From Micavibrio_A sp040381535 (lineage in GTDB: Bacteria > Pseudomonadota > Alphaproteobacteria > Micavibrionales > Micavibrionaceae), in contig JBEIHF010000001.1 in assembly GCA_040381535.1 (NCBI GenBank), positions 196,722 through 260,721 on the forward strand: DNA of 64,000 nucleotides, in the 5' to 3' direction. The notes beneath the pieces are model-generated. The model had not been told where the DNA came from. It saw nothing but the letters and a program-made list of their open reading frames with translations, and did no database searches. Positions 25,631-34,390 of the stretch are shown in pieces. The first letter of the stretch is position 1; each line of letters starts with the position of its first letter. The position numbers and the translations under genes are program-made.

Positions 25631-27091
25631 ATGTTATACAGCCTCAAACCAGGTCTCGAATTAACGGGGGCCTTCGATCTGTTGTTGCAACAACGCTATT
25701 ACGACACAGGCCGCCAAGGCCCGCGCCGTAATCTTTCCAATGGCGATCCGCTGACCAAACCGTTCGCGCCGCTGGCGGGAGCTGTAAGAGACGCCATGTT
25801 GGATTCCAAGATCTCGCTCTACAGCCGCGGCGGCGGACCCAAACAATTCCGCGACGAAATAATTCCCTATGCCGAGGAGCTGGGCATATCGCCCGTGGCA
25901 CGCCCACTCACGCACGAAAACATATCGTTCGGAATCGGCAGCACGCATCTTTACACCATGGTTTTACAAACTCTGTCCGCACGGAATGCAAAAGAAAATC
26001 CCGGTAAAAAACCGGTGTTGTTGATGCCTTCGCCTACCTACGGCATTTTCACGACGCAGCCGGTGGAACTCGGCTATGACATCGAAACCTTTCCGCTACG
26101 CGAAGAAAAAGGATGGCAGATAGAACCCGATGCCATGTCGCGCCGCATTGCAGAGATCAATGCCGAAGGTGGCCGCCATGTTGTCGCGCTTTATCACGCC
26201 AACCCGCACAATCCAAGCGGCGCAGTGGCCGGCGGGGCACAAGGACAGCAGGTTTCACGTGTTCTTAAAAAGCACGGCGTGTTCGCGATTGATGATATGG
26301 CGTATGCGGGTATCGAACACAAAGATAAGGCGGTACCGTTGGCCGCGCATGATTTTGAGAACGGCGTGACCTTGCTCACGCTCAGCAAAGCTTATTGTAT
26401 GCCGCGTGCCCGCGCAGGCGTCATGGTTGGCCCGTCATGGATGGTCGAGGCTATCGATCATCAAATATCGGTGAATATGATATCCCTTCCCGCCGGTGTT
26501 TTTGCCGCTGCGGCAGCATGTTTTTCCATGAAAAATAAAGTCGAACGGGAAGAAATATATCTTCCCGTAAATAGCGAGAAATACATGGAGCATTACCAGA
26601 TCATCAAAGCGATGATAGGTGGTCTGGACAGTGTTGGCGATCTTCCCAAAAAACGCGATGACGCCATCATCAAAGCGGTGCGCGAAGCCTATGGTGATGC
26701 CGCCAATGCCAAAAAAGTTCTGACCGAAGGCATTCCCCAATTGCACATCATGAACGATGTTCCGGCATCGGGTTATTTTGCCATGTTAAAAGTTACGTCG
26801 CTTGATGAAATGTTTTATGGCACCAGACGCATGAGCAATTCTTTTCAATTCGCCGCCGCCGCCATCGATGTAGGCAAGGTGCTTACCCTACCTTTGAATT
26901 TCACGCTGGCGGGCGACAACTGCCCCGATGGGTTCCGCATTTCTTTTGGCGGTATGCAGGAAAAAAATCTGGCCCGCGGGATCAAGGGACTGGCCGACAC
27001 GATAGACCAACTCCCCCGCAAAGCCAACAAAGCGCAGCAAGCGGAGCTTGAAAAAGCAGGACGCGCGTTGGATTCACGCTTCGATCTATAA
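25631..27091 (+). CDS. PLP-dependent class I/II aminotransferase, 486 residues
   Basis: This is a fold-type I aminotransferase. The cofactor-binding residues are visible: Asn194 in NPHNPSG, Asp222 and Tyr225 in IDDMAYAG, the Schiff-base Lys253 in TLSKAYCMPRARAG, and a substrate-carboxylate Arg in FRISFGG near the C-terminus. At 486 residues it is about 80 longer than standard aspartate aminotransferases, with extra sequence around 280-350. The substrate is unknown. It sits on the opposite strand between leuS-DUF1543 and lptE-holA, so it is probably an insertion into that block. Confidence 0.87.
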   Translation: MLYSLKPGLELTGAFDLLLQQRYYDTGRQGPRRNLSNGDPLTKPFAPLAGAVRDAMLDSKISLYSRGGGPKQFRDEIIPYAEELGISPVARPLTHENISFGIGSTHLYTMVLQTLSARNAKENPGKKPVLLMPSPTYGIFTTQPVELGYDIETFPLREEKGWQIEPDAMSRRIAEINAEGGRHVVALYHANPHNPSGAVAGGAQGQQVSRVLKKHGVFAIDDMAYAGIEHKDKAVPLAAHDFENGVTLLTLSKAYCMPRARAGVMVGPSWMVEAIDHQISVNMISLPAGVFAAAAACFSMKNKVEREEIYLPVNSEKYMEHYQIIKAMIGGLDSVGDLPKKRDDAIIKAVREAYGDAANAKKVLTEGIPQLHIMNDVPASGYFAMLKVTSLDEMFYGTRRMSNSFQFAAAAIDVGKVLTLPLNFTLAGDNCPDGFRISFGGMQEKNLARGIKGLADTIDQLPRKANKAQQAELEKAGRALDSRFDL

Positions 27092-27622
27092 TTTGGTTTT
27101 CTTCTGCAGATGCTTTTCGGAGATGCGGGTGTAACCACATTCGAACGTAAACTGTGTGGGATTTTCCGATTTTTTCAGATGCACGTAAAGTCCGTTGATA
27201 TTCATCAACGGGATCATCTTTTCGATTTCAAAAATCGTATCCTTGTGCGGTACAGACCAATGCGTGACACTTTCCTTTGCGGCATGTTTCGCTTGCGCTT
27301 CATTTTCCGCAACGATCAGGATGTTTTTATGCAGCTCATCGAAATGAGCGGGATCATATCCGCCGAGATTGACGAAGAATAGTTTTTCTTTTCCATCGTA
27401 AGATTCGGTTTTTAAAGAAACGTTGTAACCGTCGATACAGGCAACCTTCGCCCATACATCCAAATGCAGCGTGTCGGGATCGCCCCACCATTCCTTACGC
27501 AAAGCGGGATACGTCTCTTCTATGGTTTCTCCCGCACAAAACCGCATATCATGAACTTCAAGATTGGAAGTCGGTGTGTGGCCGCCGATAAGGATCATCC
27601 AGAGAAACGGACCGCCGCTCAC
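27086..27622 (-). CDS. DUF1543-family protein
   Basis: This 178-residue protein appears to contain two copies of the DUF1543 unit, with GGHTPTSNLEVHDMRF, EWWGDPDTLHLDVWA and FFVNLGGYDPAHFDELHKN. The function of the family is unknown. The start is GTG at 27622, overlapping the leuS stop as GTGA, so translation is coupled to leuS; an internal ATG at 27598 is possible. Its end overlaps the convergent aminotransferase gene by 6 bp. Confidence 0.82.
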   Translation of the reverse strand: MSGGPFLWMILIGGHTPTSNLEVHDMRFCAGETIEETYPALRKEWWGDPDTLHLDVWAKVACIDGYNVSLKTESYDGKEKLFFVNLGGYDPAHFDELHKNILIVAENEAQAKHAAKESVTHWSVPHKDTIFEIEKMIPLMNINGLYVHLKKSENPTQFTFECGYTRISEKHLQKKTKL

Positions 27623-30171
27623 GCCGCGACCACATTGACGATGCGGCCCGGCACGACGATGATTTTTTTCACCGACAATCCTTCGAGTGCAGATTTCACA
27701 GGACCTTGCGCCAAGGCTTCAACTTCTGCGGTCTTTTGATCGGCGGATGCGGGCAGCGTGATCGTCGCACGCATTTTGCCGTTCACTTGCACGGCCAGCG
27801 TGACCGTGTCGGATTCCAAAAGCGCTGGATCGGCTTTTGGCCATGCGGTTCGTGTGAGGTTATCTTTATGCCCGAGCTGTTCCCAGATTTCTTCGGCCAG
27901 ATGCGGCATCATCGGATTGATCATGATGATGAAGGATTCAATCGCTTCGCGCAGCGCCCATTGATCGGAAACATCTGCGGCTTTAAACGATCCGAACGTG
28001 TTGGACAGTTCGCGCAGACGGGCGACGGATTTGTTCATATGAAACGCTTCGATATCGCGGCCCACCCCGTCGATTGTCTTGTGGGTTTCGCGGCGCAGTT
28101 TCATCGCAGCATCGGAAAATGCGGATGGTTTTGCAGAAGCCTTGGGCAAGCTTGCGGCCGCTTCGGAAATCATGCGCTCCAGCTTGTTTACATACTTCCA
28201 CGCGCCTTCGATACCGGCGGTGGTCCATGCGATATCGCGATCGGGCGGAGAATCCGACAAGATAAACAAACGCGCGGCATCGGCGCCATAAGTATCGATG
28301 ATGTCTTGCGGGTCGATGACGTTCTTTTTGGATTTCGACATCTTAACCTGCGCGCCTATCGTGACGGGTGCGCCGCCTTCTTTTTTAACCCAGCCGCCAT
28401 TATGGCCTTGTTCAACTTCCGTCGGGTACAGCCACTTGCCCTGATCGTCCGCGAATGTCGCGTGCGTAACCATGCCTTGCGTGAACAATCCCGTGAAGGG
28501 TTCATCGGCCTGGATCGGATAACCGCAAGCCTTCATCGCGCGCGTAAAAAAGCGCGAATAGAGAAGATGTAAAACCGCGTGTTCGACGCCGCCGATATAT
28601 TGATCGACCGCGCCCCAGTATTTGGCAGATTTTTCCGAGAAGGCTTCTTTGTCGTTGCGCGCATCCATATAACGCAGGAAATACCATGACGATTCAAAGA
28701 ATGTATCGCAGGTGTCGGTTTCGCGAACCGCGGGGGCTTTGCATTTCGGACAGGTCGTGTGTTTCCATGTCGGATGACGGACCAGCGGATTGGTAGGTTC
28801 CTCGTAATTGATGTCCTTGGGCAATTCCACGGGCAGTTGGTCTTCAGGCACGGGCACTATCCCGCAGGCATCACAGTGTATCAATGGAATCGGGCATCCC
28901 CAGTAACGCTGGCGTGATACGCCCCAGTCGCGCAGGCGGAATTTCGTAACGCCAAAACCCATTTTAAGGTCTTCGAGTTTTTTGATGGCAGACGCGATTC
29001 CATCAACCACATTCTTGCCGTTCAGGAACTCTGAATTGATCAATGTGCCCTCGCCCGTGTAGGGAAGTTTTTCATCCGCGGGCATGGAGACGACAGGAAT
29101 GATTTCGAGTTTGTATTTTGTAGCAAATTCAAAGTCTCGTTCGTCGTGCGCGGGACATCCGAAGATCGCGCCCGTTCCGTAATCCATCAAAATAAAATTC
29201 GCAAGCCATACGGGCAGTTTTTTTCCTTTTACAAAAGGATGCTCTACTTCATGTCCTGTATCGAAGCCGATTTTTTCTGCCTGCTCGATCGAAGCCTCTG
29301 ATGTTCCGTTCGCCTGACATTCTTTCACGAACTCCGCGAAACCTTTTTTGCTTTCGCAAAGTTTTTGTGCCATCGGGTGATCCGCGGCCAACGCCACGAA
29401 CGACGCGCCATATAAAGTGTCGGGGCGTGTGGAATAAACTTCGATCTGTCCGTCTGTGGTGGTGAGATCGAATTTGAATTGCGCGCCTTGTGATTTGCCG
29501 ATCCAGTTTTCCTGCATGATGCGGACTTTTTCCGGCCAGCGGTCCAGCGTCTTCAAACCGTCCAGCAAGGCATCGCCGAATTTCGTGATGCGGAAGAACC
29601 ATTGGTAGAGCTTGCGGCGTTCCACCGGTGCGCCCGATCTCCAGCCCTTGCCGTCCACGACCTGTTCGTTGGCCAGAACCGTGTTTTCGACAGGGTCCCA
29701 GTTGACCATGGACTCTTTTCTATAAGCGAGGTCCTTCTTGAAGAATTCGAGGAACATCTTTTGTTCGTGCTTATAATATTCGGGGCGGCAGGTCGCGACT
29801 TCGCGGGACCAGTCGATGGCCAGACCCATGGACAAAAGCTGGGCCTTCATCTGCTTGATGTTATCGTACGTCCAATCCGAAGGGTGTACGTTCCGCTCCA
29901 TCGCGGCGTTTTCGGCGGGTAGGCCCAGCGCATCCCACCCCATAGGGTTCAACACATTGAAACCGCAAGCCTTTTTATAGCGAGCGACAACGTCGGAGAG
30001 TGTGTAGTTACGGACGTGACCGATATGAATGCGCCCCGACGGATAAGGTAACATGGCGAGCACGTAATATTTAGGCTTGCCCGCGCTTTCAGTGACATCG
30101 AAGGCTTTGTCGCCCGCCCATTTGTCGCGCCATTTGGCTTCGGTCTGCTTTATATTGTAACGCTCGCTCAT
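27619..30171 (-). CDS. leuS: Leucyl-tRNA synthetase
   Basis: This class Ia synthetase attaches leucine to tRNA-Leu. The 850 residues contain HIGH at 49-52 in PSGRIHIGHVRNY, the CP1 editing domain (TRPDTLYGASFVALA region, about 230-420), a zinc-type CDACG...CPKC insertion near 440-500, KMSKSKKN near 620, and the C-terminal tRNA-binding domain ending IIVVPGRIVNVVAA. Length is as expected. It is followed by the DUF1543 gene with a 4-bp overlap. Confidence 0.97.
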   Translation of the reverse strand: MSERYNIKQTEAKWRDKWAGDKAFDVTESAGKPKYYVLAMLPYPSGRIHIGHVRNYTLSDVVARYKKACGFNVLNPMGWDALGLPAENAAMERNVHPSDWTYDNIKQMKAQLLSMGLAIDWSREVATCRPEYYKHEQKMFLEFFKKDLAYRKESMVNWDPVENTVLANEQVVDGKGWRSGAPVERRKLYQWFFRITKFGDALLDGLKTLDRWPEKVRIMQENWIGKSQGAQFKFDLTTTDGQIEVYSTRPDTLYGASFVALAADHPMAQKLCESKKGFAEFVKECQANGTSEASIEQAEKIGFDTGHEVEHPFVKGKKLPVWLANFILMDYGTGAIFGCPAHDERDFEFATKYKLEIIPVVSMPADEKLPYTGEGTLINSEFLNGKNVVDGIASAIKKLEDLKMGFGVTKFRLRDWGVSRQRYWGCPIPLIHCDACGIVPVPEDQLPVELPKDINYEEPTNPLVRHPTWKHTTCPKCKAPAVRETDTCDTFFESSWYFLRYMDARNDKEAFSEKSAKYWGAVDQYIGGVEHAVLHLLYSRFFTRAMKACGYPIQADEPFTGLFTQGMVTHATFADDQGKWLYPTEVEQGHNGGWVKKEGGAPVTIGAQVKMSKSKKNVIDPQDIIDTYGADAARLFILSDSPPDRDIAWTTAGIEGAWKYVNKLERMISEAAASLPKASAKPSAFSDAAMKLRRETHKTIDGVGRDIEAFHMNKSVARLRELSNTFGSFKAADVSDQWALREAIESFIIMINPMMPHLAEEIWEQLGHKDNLTRTAWPKADPALLESDTVTLAVQVNGKMRATITLPASADQKTAEVEALAQGPVKSALEGLSVKKIIVVPGRIVNVVAA

Positions 30172-30285
30172 AAAAATATCGTCCTGTCGGGATTAAGGCC
30201 TTCAGTTATAGCCAAAAAATACAAACTGGCAAAAAGAATCCATCTGTTTGCTCTGTATTTATGGTATTTATAAAACCGGAAAAAG

Positions 30286-30813
30286 ATGGAACGCATCACG
30301 CGGGCTCTGGCCCTTAAAACCGCAAAAGATTACAACCGGAAACGCGTTCTTCCGGACGGTTTTGAATTCCGCCCCTGCGGCATAGATGATCTGGAGCCGC
30401 TGCTCGAAGCGGGCGCCAAATGTTTCGCCTATAATTCCCCCACCCGCCCCGAAATGCGCCACGCCCTCACCCGCGCGCACGCCGCGATTTTCGCGCTCGA
30501 AGACACGGGTACCGAACACATGGCGGGGTATCTTTTCGTAGAAGGGCACATCGCGCGCAAAAACCTGTATATAAACACCGCTGCCCTTTTAGAAGAGTAT
30601 CGCGGAAAAAGTCTGGGGGGCGCACTCTATGATTTCGCGTACCGCTTCGCCGCCGATCTGGGCGCGAAAGGATTGTGGTGCCACACCGCCGTTGACAACG
30701 ACGTAAACATCCACCTGATGAAGAAAATGGGCTACGGAATTTTACGCCGCGAAGAAAATTATTATGACGACGGCCGCGCGTGTCTTGTGTTCACCAAGAA
30801 CATTGCGGCCTGA
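30286..30813 (+). CDS. GNAT acetyltransferase, first gene of an ATP-grasp cassette
   Basis: This 175-residue acetyltransferase has motif A as YRGKSLGGALYDFAYRFAAD and then LWCHTAVDNDVNIHLMKKMGYGILRREENYY, with the usual Gly-Tyr turn. The first three residues follow GGAAAAAG. It starts a three-gene run (30286-33508) with gaps of 12 bp and 1 bp, so it is co-transcribed with a FemAB-like protein and a RimK-type ligase. The substrate is unknown; a peptide or amino acid precursor is plausible from the neighbours. Confidence 0.85.
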   Translation: MERITRALALKTAKDYNRKRVLPDGFEFRPCGIDDLEPLLEAGAKCFAYNSPTRPEMRHALTRAHAAIFALEDTGTEHMAGYLFVEGHIARKNLYINTAALLEEYRGKSLGGALYDFAYRFAADLGAKGLWCHTAVDNDVNIHLMKKMGYGILRREENYYDDGRACLVFTKNIAA

Positions 30814-30825
30814 GAAGAGAGTTTG

Positions 30826-31851
30826 ATGCACGCGCTTAAAGCAAAATTGGGATCGGAAATTTTGGGATTTGATGATTACATCAAAAACCAAACACTGCGC
30901 GGTATTTTAAAAGAAGATGCAGCAACGCCAGAATGCGATCCGCGGGTGCTGAATGAATATAACCGTCTCGTACGCGCCGAATATCCCAAGGATGAAGAAG
31001 CGGGCATATTGCTGCTAGCAGGTAAATACGGATTTCACCGCGATCAAACCGACAATGAGCGCGCGGGATTGAACTGGGCGATGTCCACACCGCTCGTCGA
31101 TTTGTGCATCGGCGTAAGCTTCAAAGAATTCCAAAAAGACCTACCTGCGTTGAAAGAAGAATTAAGCGGCGATGCAATCATCACCGATACTTTCTCGTTC
31201 ACGGACGGCTTTGGCGAACATGGCGGCGCTATTATCGGCCTTCATTCTCCTGTTGCGGATATAACGACGGATTTCGATACGTATCTGGAATCACTCACCA
31301 CCGAGCGCCGCAAGAAATACCGCCGCATGGTGACGGATTTTGAAAAGACCCCACTCACCTTCAAACTCTCGTCCGATGCCATCACGGATGCCGAGATAAA
31401 ATTCGTGCGCGACAATTTGACCGCTAAGTGGGGCGATGAAGCGGGTTATGCATTCCGCCAGACTTTGTGGGCGAAAGCGGTGCAAACAATCCGCGCGAAC
31501 CAAATCCTCGTCATGCGCGTTTATGATGGCGACGCCATGGTGTTCATCCAGACCATGATCGTGAAAAATGAGTCTGTAATCTGCCAGTCCATCACCAAAG
31601 ACGAAGAAAGATTTTATTCGGGATTGGCAGCGATGACTGATTTCGAATGTATCAAAGCGCTGTGCGGCAAGTATAAAATCTTCGACGCTTCCTGCCGTAC
31701 CGGATTGACGGATCCGGAATCAATCGGTGTTGCAAAACGCGCGACCGTAAACAAGAATTGCATTAAACCCCTATTGGCGATCGGCGCAAATTTTACCGAG
31801 CCGGAAAAAGCGATGATCGAAAGCCAAACGATTCAGGGAAAGGAAGCCTGA
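30826..31851 (+). CDS. GNAT/FemAB-like (BioF2-type) acetyl- or aminoacyl-transferase
   Basis: This 341-residue protein has the core signature of the BioF2/GNAT_6-type fold: FDTYLESLTTERRKKYRRM (about 147-165), then ILVMRVYDGDAMVFIQTMIV and ICQSITKDEERFYSGL. Relatives transfer acyl or aminoacyl groups, for example in peptidoglycan bridge or polysaccharide synthesis. I set the start at ATG 30826. It lies between the GNAT and the ATP-grasp genes, which suggests that the three modify one product. The exact substrate cannot be inferred. Confidence 0.75.
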   Translation: MHALKAKLGSEILGFDDYIKNQTLRGILKEDAATPECDPRVLNEYNRLVRAEYPKDEEAGILLLAGKYGFHRDQTDNERAGLNWAMSTPLVDLCIGVSFKEFQKDLPALKEELSGDAIITDTFSFTDGFGEHGGAIIGLHSPVADITTDFDTYLESLTTERRKKYRRMVTDFEKTPLTFKLSSDAITDAEIKFVRDNLTAKWGDEAGYAFRQTLWAKAVQTIRANQILVMRVYDGDAMVFIQTMIVKNESVICQSITKDEERFYSGLAAMTDFECIKALCGKYKIFDASCRTGLTDPESIGVAKRATVNKNCIKPLLAIGANFTEPEKAMIESQTIQGKEA

Positions 31852-31852
31852 G

Positions 31853-33508
31853 ATGAGCAACAACGAACATAACGGCCTTGGCCAAAGCAACGGGAATAGC
31901 AATGGAAACGGTAATGGTGATATCTCTTCGCTCTCCTCGCCCGCCCGTTACAAATACCTGATCGTATCGGAAAAAATTCTCGACATCGATTATTCCGATT
32001 CACAAACGCTTTTTGTAACCGCGCAGGATTTTATCGCCAACAAGGCGGGTGTCGATTTCCGCAAAATGGGCAACACCAAGATTATCAATCTGTGCAGCAA
32101 CTTTGATTATTTGAGCAAGGGTTATTACGTGTCCTTGATGGCTGAAGCGCGCGGAATCCGCTGCATTCCGTCCGTTGCCGATATGATTTCATTGCAATGG
32201 AAGCGCCATTATCAAACCGCGCTACCCGAATTGAACGCGCTGGTCGATAAACATTTCAGAGCGCCCGACCGCGAGCCTAGCTCTTACAAATACATCATCT
32301 ATTTCGGCCGCGTGAAGGAAGACTCGCTGGAGCCCGTCGGCCGCCGCCTCTTCGATTTGTTCCGCTTCCCGATGATCACCGTAGAGATAAAGCAAGACGC
32401 CAAAGGCAAATGGATTGTCGATTCCGTCGAGCCGCTTTCCATCTTTGATCTGCCCAAAGACAAGCACGAAACCTTTGCGGGGTATTTGAACAAATTCACC
32501 GGTACGGCGTGGCGCGAAAAAACCGAAAAACGCACCAAACACTGGATCGGAATTTTATACGACCCGACTGAAAAATCATCGCCAAGCGACAAGGTTGCGA
32601 TTCAAAAATTCCTAAAAGCCGGCAAAGATTTGAACGTATCCATTGAATGCATCACCAAGAACGATTATTCATCGATTTTGGAATATGACGCATTGTTGAT
32701 CCGCGAAACAACAGCCATAAACCACCACACATATCGTTTTGCCGCGAAGGCGGAATCGGAAGGGATTCCTTGTATCGACGACGTGCAATCCATCATCCGC
32801 TGCTGCAACAAGGTGTTCCAGTACGAGTTGCTCGAATCCAAAAAAATCGCGCTCCCGAAAACACACATCGTTGACCGCAAATCCGAAAAGCAACTGTCCG
32901 AAGAAGTCTCCTACCCTGCCGTCATCAAGATCCCCGACGGGGCCTTCTCGCGCGGTGTGATTAAGGTGGACGATCCTTCCGCCTTCCGTTGCGCAGCGCT
33001 CGAGCTTTTGAAAAAATCCGACGTTATTCTAGCGCAAGAATTCGTACTGTCCGATTTCGACTGGCGTGTCGGCGTCCTCGATGACGAAGTTATTTTCGTG
33101 AACAAATATTACATGGCGAAGGGACATTGGCAGGTTTACAACCACAGCGCCCCAAAATCATCCAACAACTGGGCGGGCGCGCATGAATCCATCGACCCGA
33201 AAAGCGCGCCGGAAGAAGTTCTCTCGACAGCGTTGAAGGCCGCGAAACTGATCGGCAACGGATTGTATGGCGTGGATTTGAAAATCAGCGGCGGCCGCAT
33301 CATCGTGATGGAAGTGAACGACAATCCGAACATCGACAGCCAGATTGAGGACACATTCGCGGGCGATAAATTATATCAGACCGTAATTGCAAGCTTGGTA
33401 AGACGGATTGAATCGATCGGTGAGACGCCGATGCGCTCTGCTGGCGACAAAACGGGCGATCCTATTCCTCGCCCATATCCGCCACGCGCAGCTGGCGGGC
33501 GCGTGTAA
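31853..33508 (+). CDS. RimK-type ATP-grasp ligase with an RLAN-like N-terminal domain
   Basis: This 551-residue protein is predicted to form an amide bond between a carboxylate and an amine using ATP. After an Asn/Gly-rich linker (about 5-25), residues 30-240 look like the RimK-like ATP-grasp N-terminal (RLAN) domain. The ATP-grasp part follows, with AVIKIPDGAFSRGVIKV, DWRVGVLDDEVIFVNKY and the metal-binding EVNDNPNIDS. It starts 1 bp after the previous gene and ends 47 bp inside the convergent DUF3576 gene. Such ligases with GNAT partners have been predicted to make small peptides; the product here is unknown. Confidence 0.85.
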   Translation: MSNNEHNGLGQSNGNSNGNGNGDISSLSSPARYKYLIVSEKILDIDYSDSQTLFVTAQDFIANKAGVDFRKMGNTKIINLCSNFDYLSKGYYVSLMAEARGIRCIPSVADMISLQWKRHYQTALPELNALVDKHFRAPDREPSSYKYIIYFGRVKEDSLEPVGRRLFDLFRFPMITVEIKQDAKGKWIVDSVEPLSIFDLPKDKHETFAGYLNKFTGTAWREKTEKRTKHWIGILYDPTEKSSPSDKVAIQKFLKAGKDLNVSIECITKNDYSSILEYDALLIRETTAINHHTYRFAAKAESEGIPCIDDVQSIIRCCNKVFQYELLESKKIALPKTHIVDRKSEKQLSEEVSYPAVIKIPDGAFSRGVIKVDDPSAFRCAALELLKKSDVILAQEFVLSDFDWRVGVLDDEVIFVNKYYMAKGHWQVYNHSAPKSSNNWAGAHESIDPKSAPEEVLSTALKAAKLIGNGLYGVDLKISGGRIIVMEVNDNPNIDSQIEDTFAGDKLYQTVIASLVRRIESIGETPMRSAGDKTGDPIPRPYPPRAAGGRV

Positions 33509-34010
33509 GAATGGCGTCTTCCATCTGTGTGCCGGTTTTGTCCGCCACAGTGGAATCCACCCATTTGCCGCCTTTGGTCACCTGACGGAAGACTTTTACC
33601 TTCACGCCGTCCGAACGCAGTTGTTTGTCCAGAATGAAAATATTGACCTTGAAACGCTCGTCGGGTTTTTCCTCTGCGATGTACCAATCCGTAATAATGA
33701 CGCCGCCGAACGGGTCTGCAGAAGCCAGAGGCATAAAGGAGACAGTATCGAGCGAGGCGCGCCATAGATAAGAGTTCACGCCGATCCCGTTGGAGCCGTC
33801 GTTCTTTTCTTCCTTGCCGCCCAGAACCGTAAGTCCGTCCTTACCGAAGATGCTTTCACGCTTACCGTAGATGTCACCGCCCGCGCCCGTGGTTGTGCGG
33901 TCATGGCCGGAGGGGTATTTGGCTTCGCCTCGATAGGAATCACATGCATTTACGGAAAATAAAGCCGCGACGGCAAGAAAAACGAAAACGAGAAAACGGG
34001 CGTGCGTCAT
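33462..34010 (-). CDS. DUF3576 lipoprotein
   Basis: This 182-residue protein has a signal peptide ending in VNAC (Cys23), so it is probably a lipoprotein. The body matches the alphaproteobacterial DUF3576 family: GIGVNSYLWRASLDTVSFMP followed by DPFGGVIITDWY. The start at 34010 has GGAG upstream; the frame is open 63 bp further but without a signal. Function is unknown. It is normally next to leuS; here the ATP-grasp cassette separates the two and overlaps its 3' end. Confidence 0.85.
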   Translation of the reverse strand: MTHARFLVFVFLAVAALFSVNACDSYRGEAKYPSGHDRTTTGAGGDIYGKRESIFGKDGLTVLGGKEEKNDGSNGIGVNSYLWRASLDTVSFMPLASADPFGGVIITDWYIAEEKPDERFKVNIFILDKQLRSDGVKVKVFRQVTKGGKWVDSTVADKTGTQMEDAILTRARQLRVADMGEE

Positions 34011-34390
34011 GTGAAAGACACTCCTTAACGGGCTATGCGTGCTATTAACGTTTGGATTGATTACCATGGGCAAGGGTTGCGCTCAAGGCCCCGCCCCGCA
34101 TTCCGGCTTATCTATACGCAGCACCAAGGAATCCAAAGGGAGTCCAAGCTTTTTCATGGATTAGTCCCCCCTTACAAATAATGACATAATCAAGTTAAAA
34201 CAGCCGATTATCACTGTTGCGCAAATGCCACAGGATTGTACCAATTTCTATCAGGGGGGTGTCCGTTCGTTGACCCACTGCCCCGTTTCAGACTAAATGA
34301 TGACATCACTCGGAGGGTTCCGGGTGGTTTTCTTATATCGGTCGGTTCCGACCACTCTAAGAAATCTTTTTAATATTTGGAGGAATGAAA
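34011..34390. promoter_or_regulatory. Porin leader region, 380 bp without a gene
   Basis: It lies between the divergent DUF3576 and porin genes. TTGACC (34270-34275) and TAAATG (34294-34299), 18 bp apart, could be a promoter. A 14-bp palindrome, GGTCGG-TT-CCGACC, at 34340-34353 and the GGAGG at 34379-34383 lie in the leader. No open frame with a plausible start is seen. Confidence 0.4.

Noticed and set aside
26251..26266. A GGTTTCACGTG half of a parS site in the aminotransferase gene
   Set aside because: Only the left ten bases match; the right half is lost, so ParB binding is unlikely.
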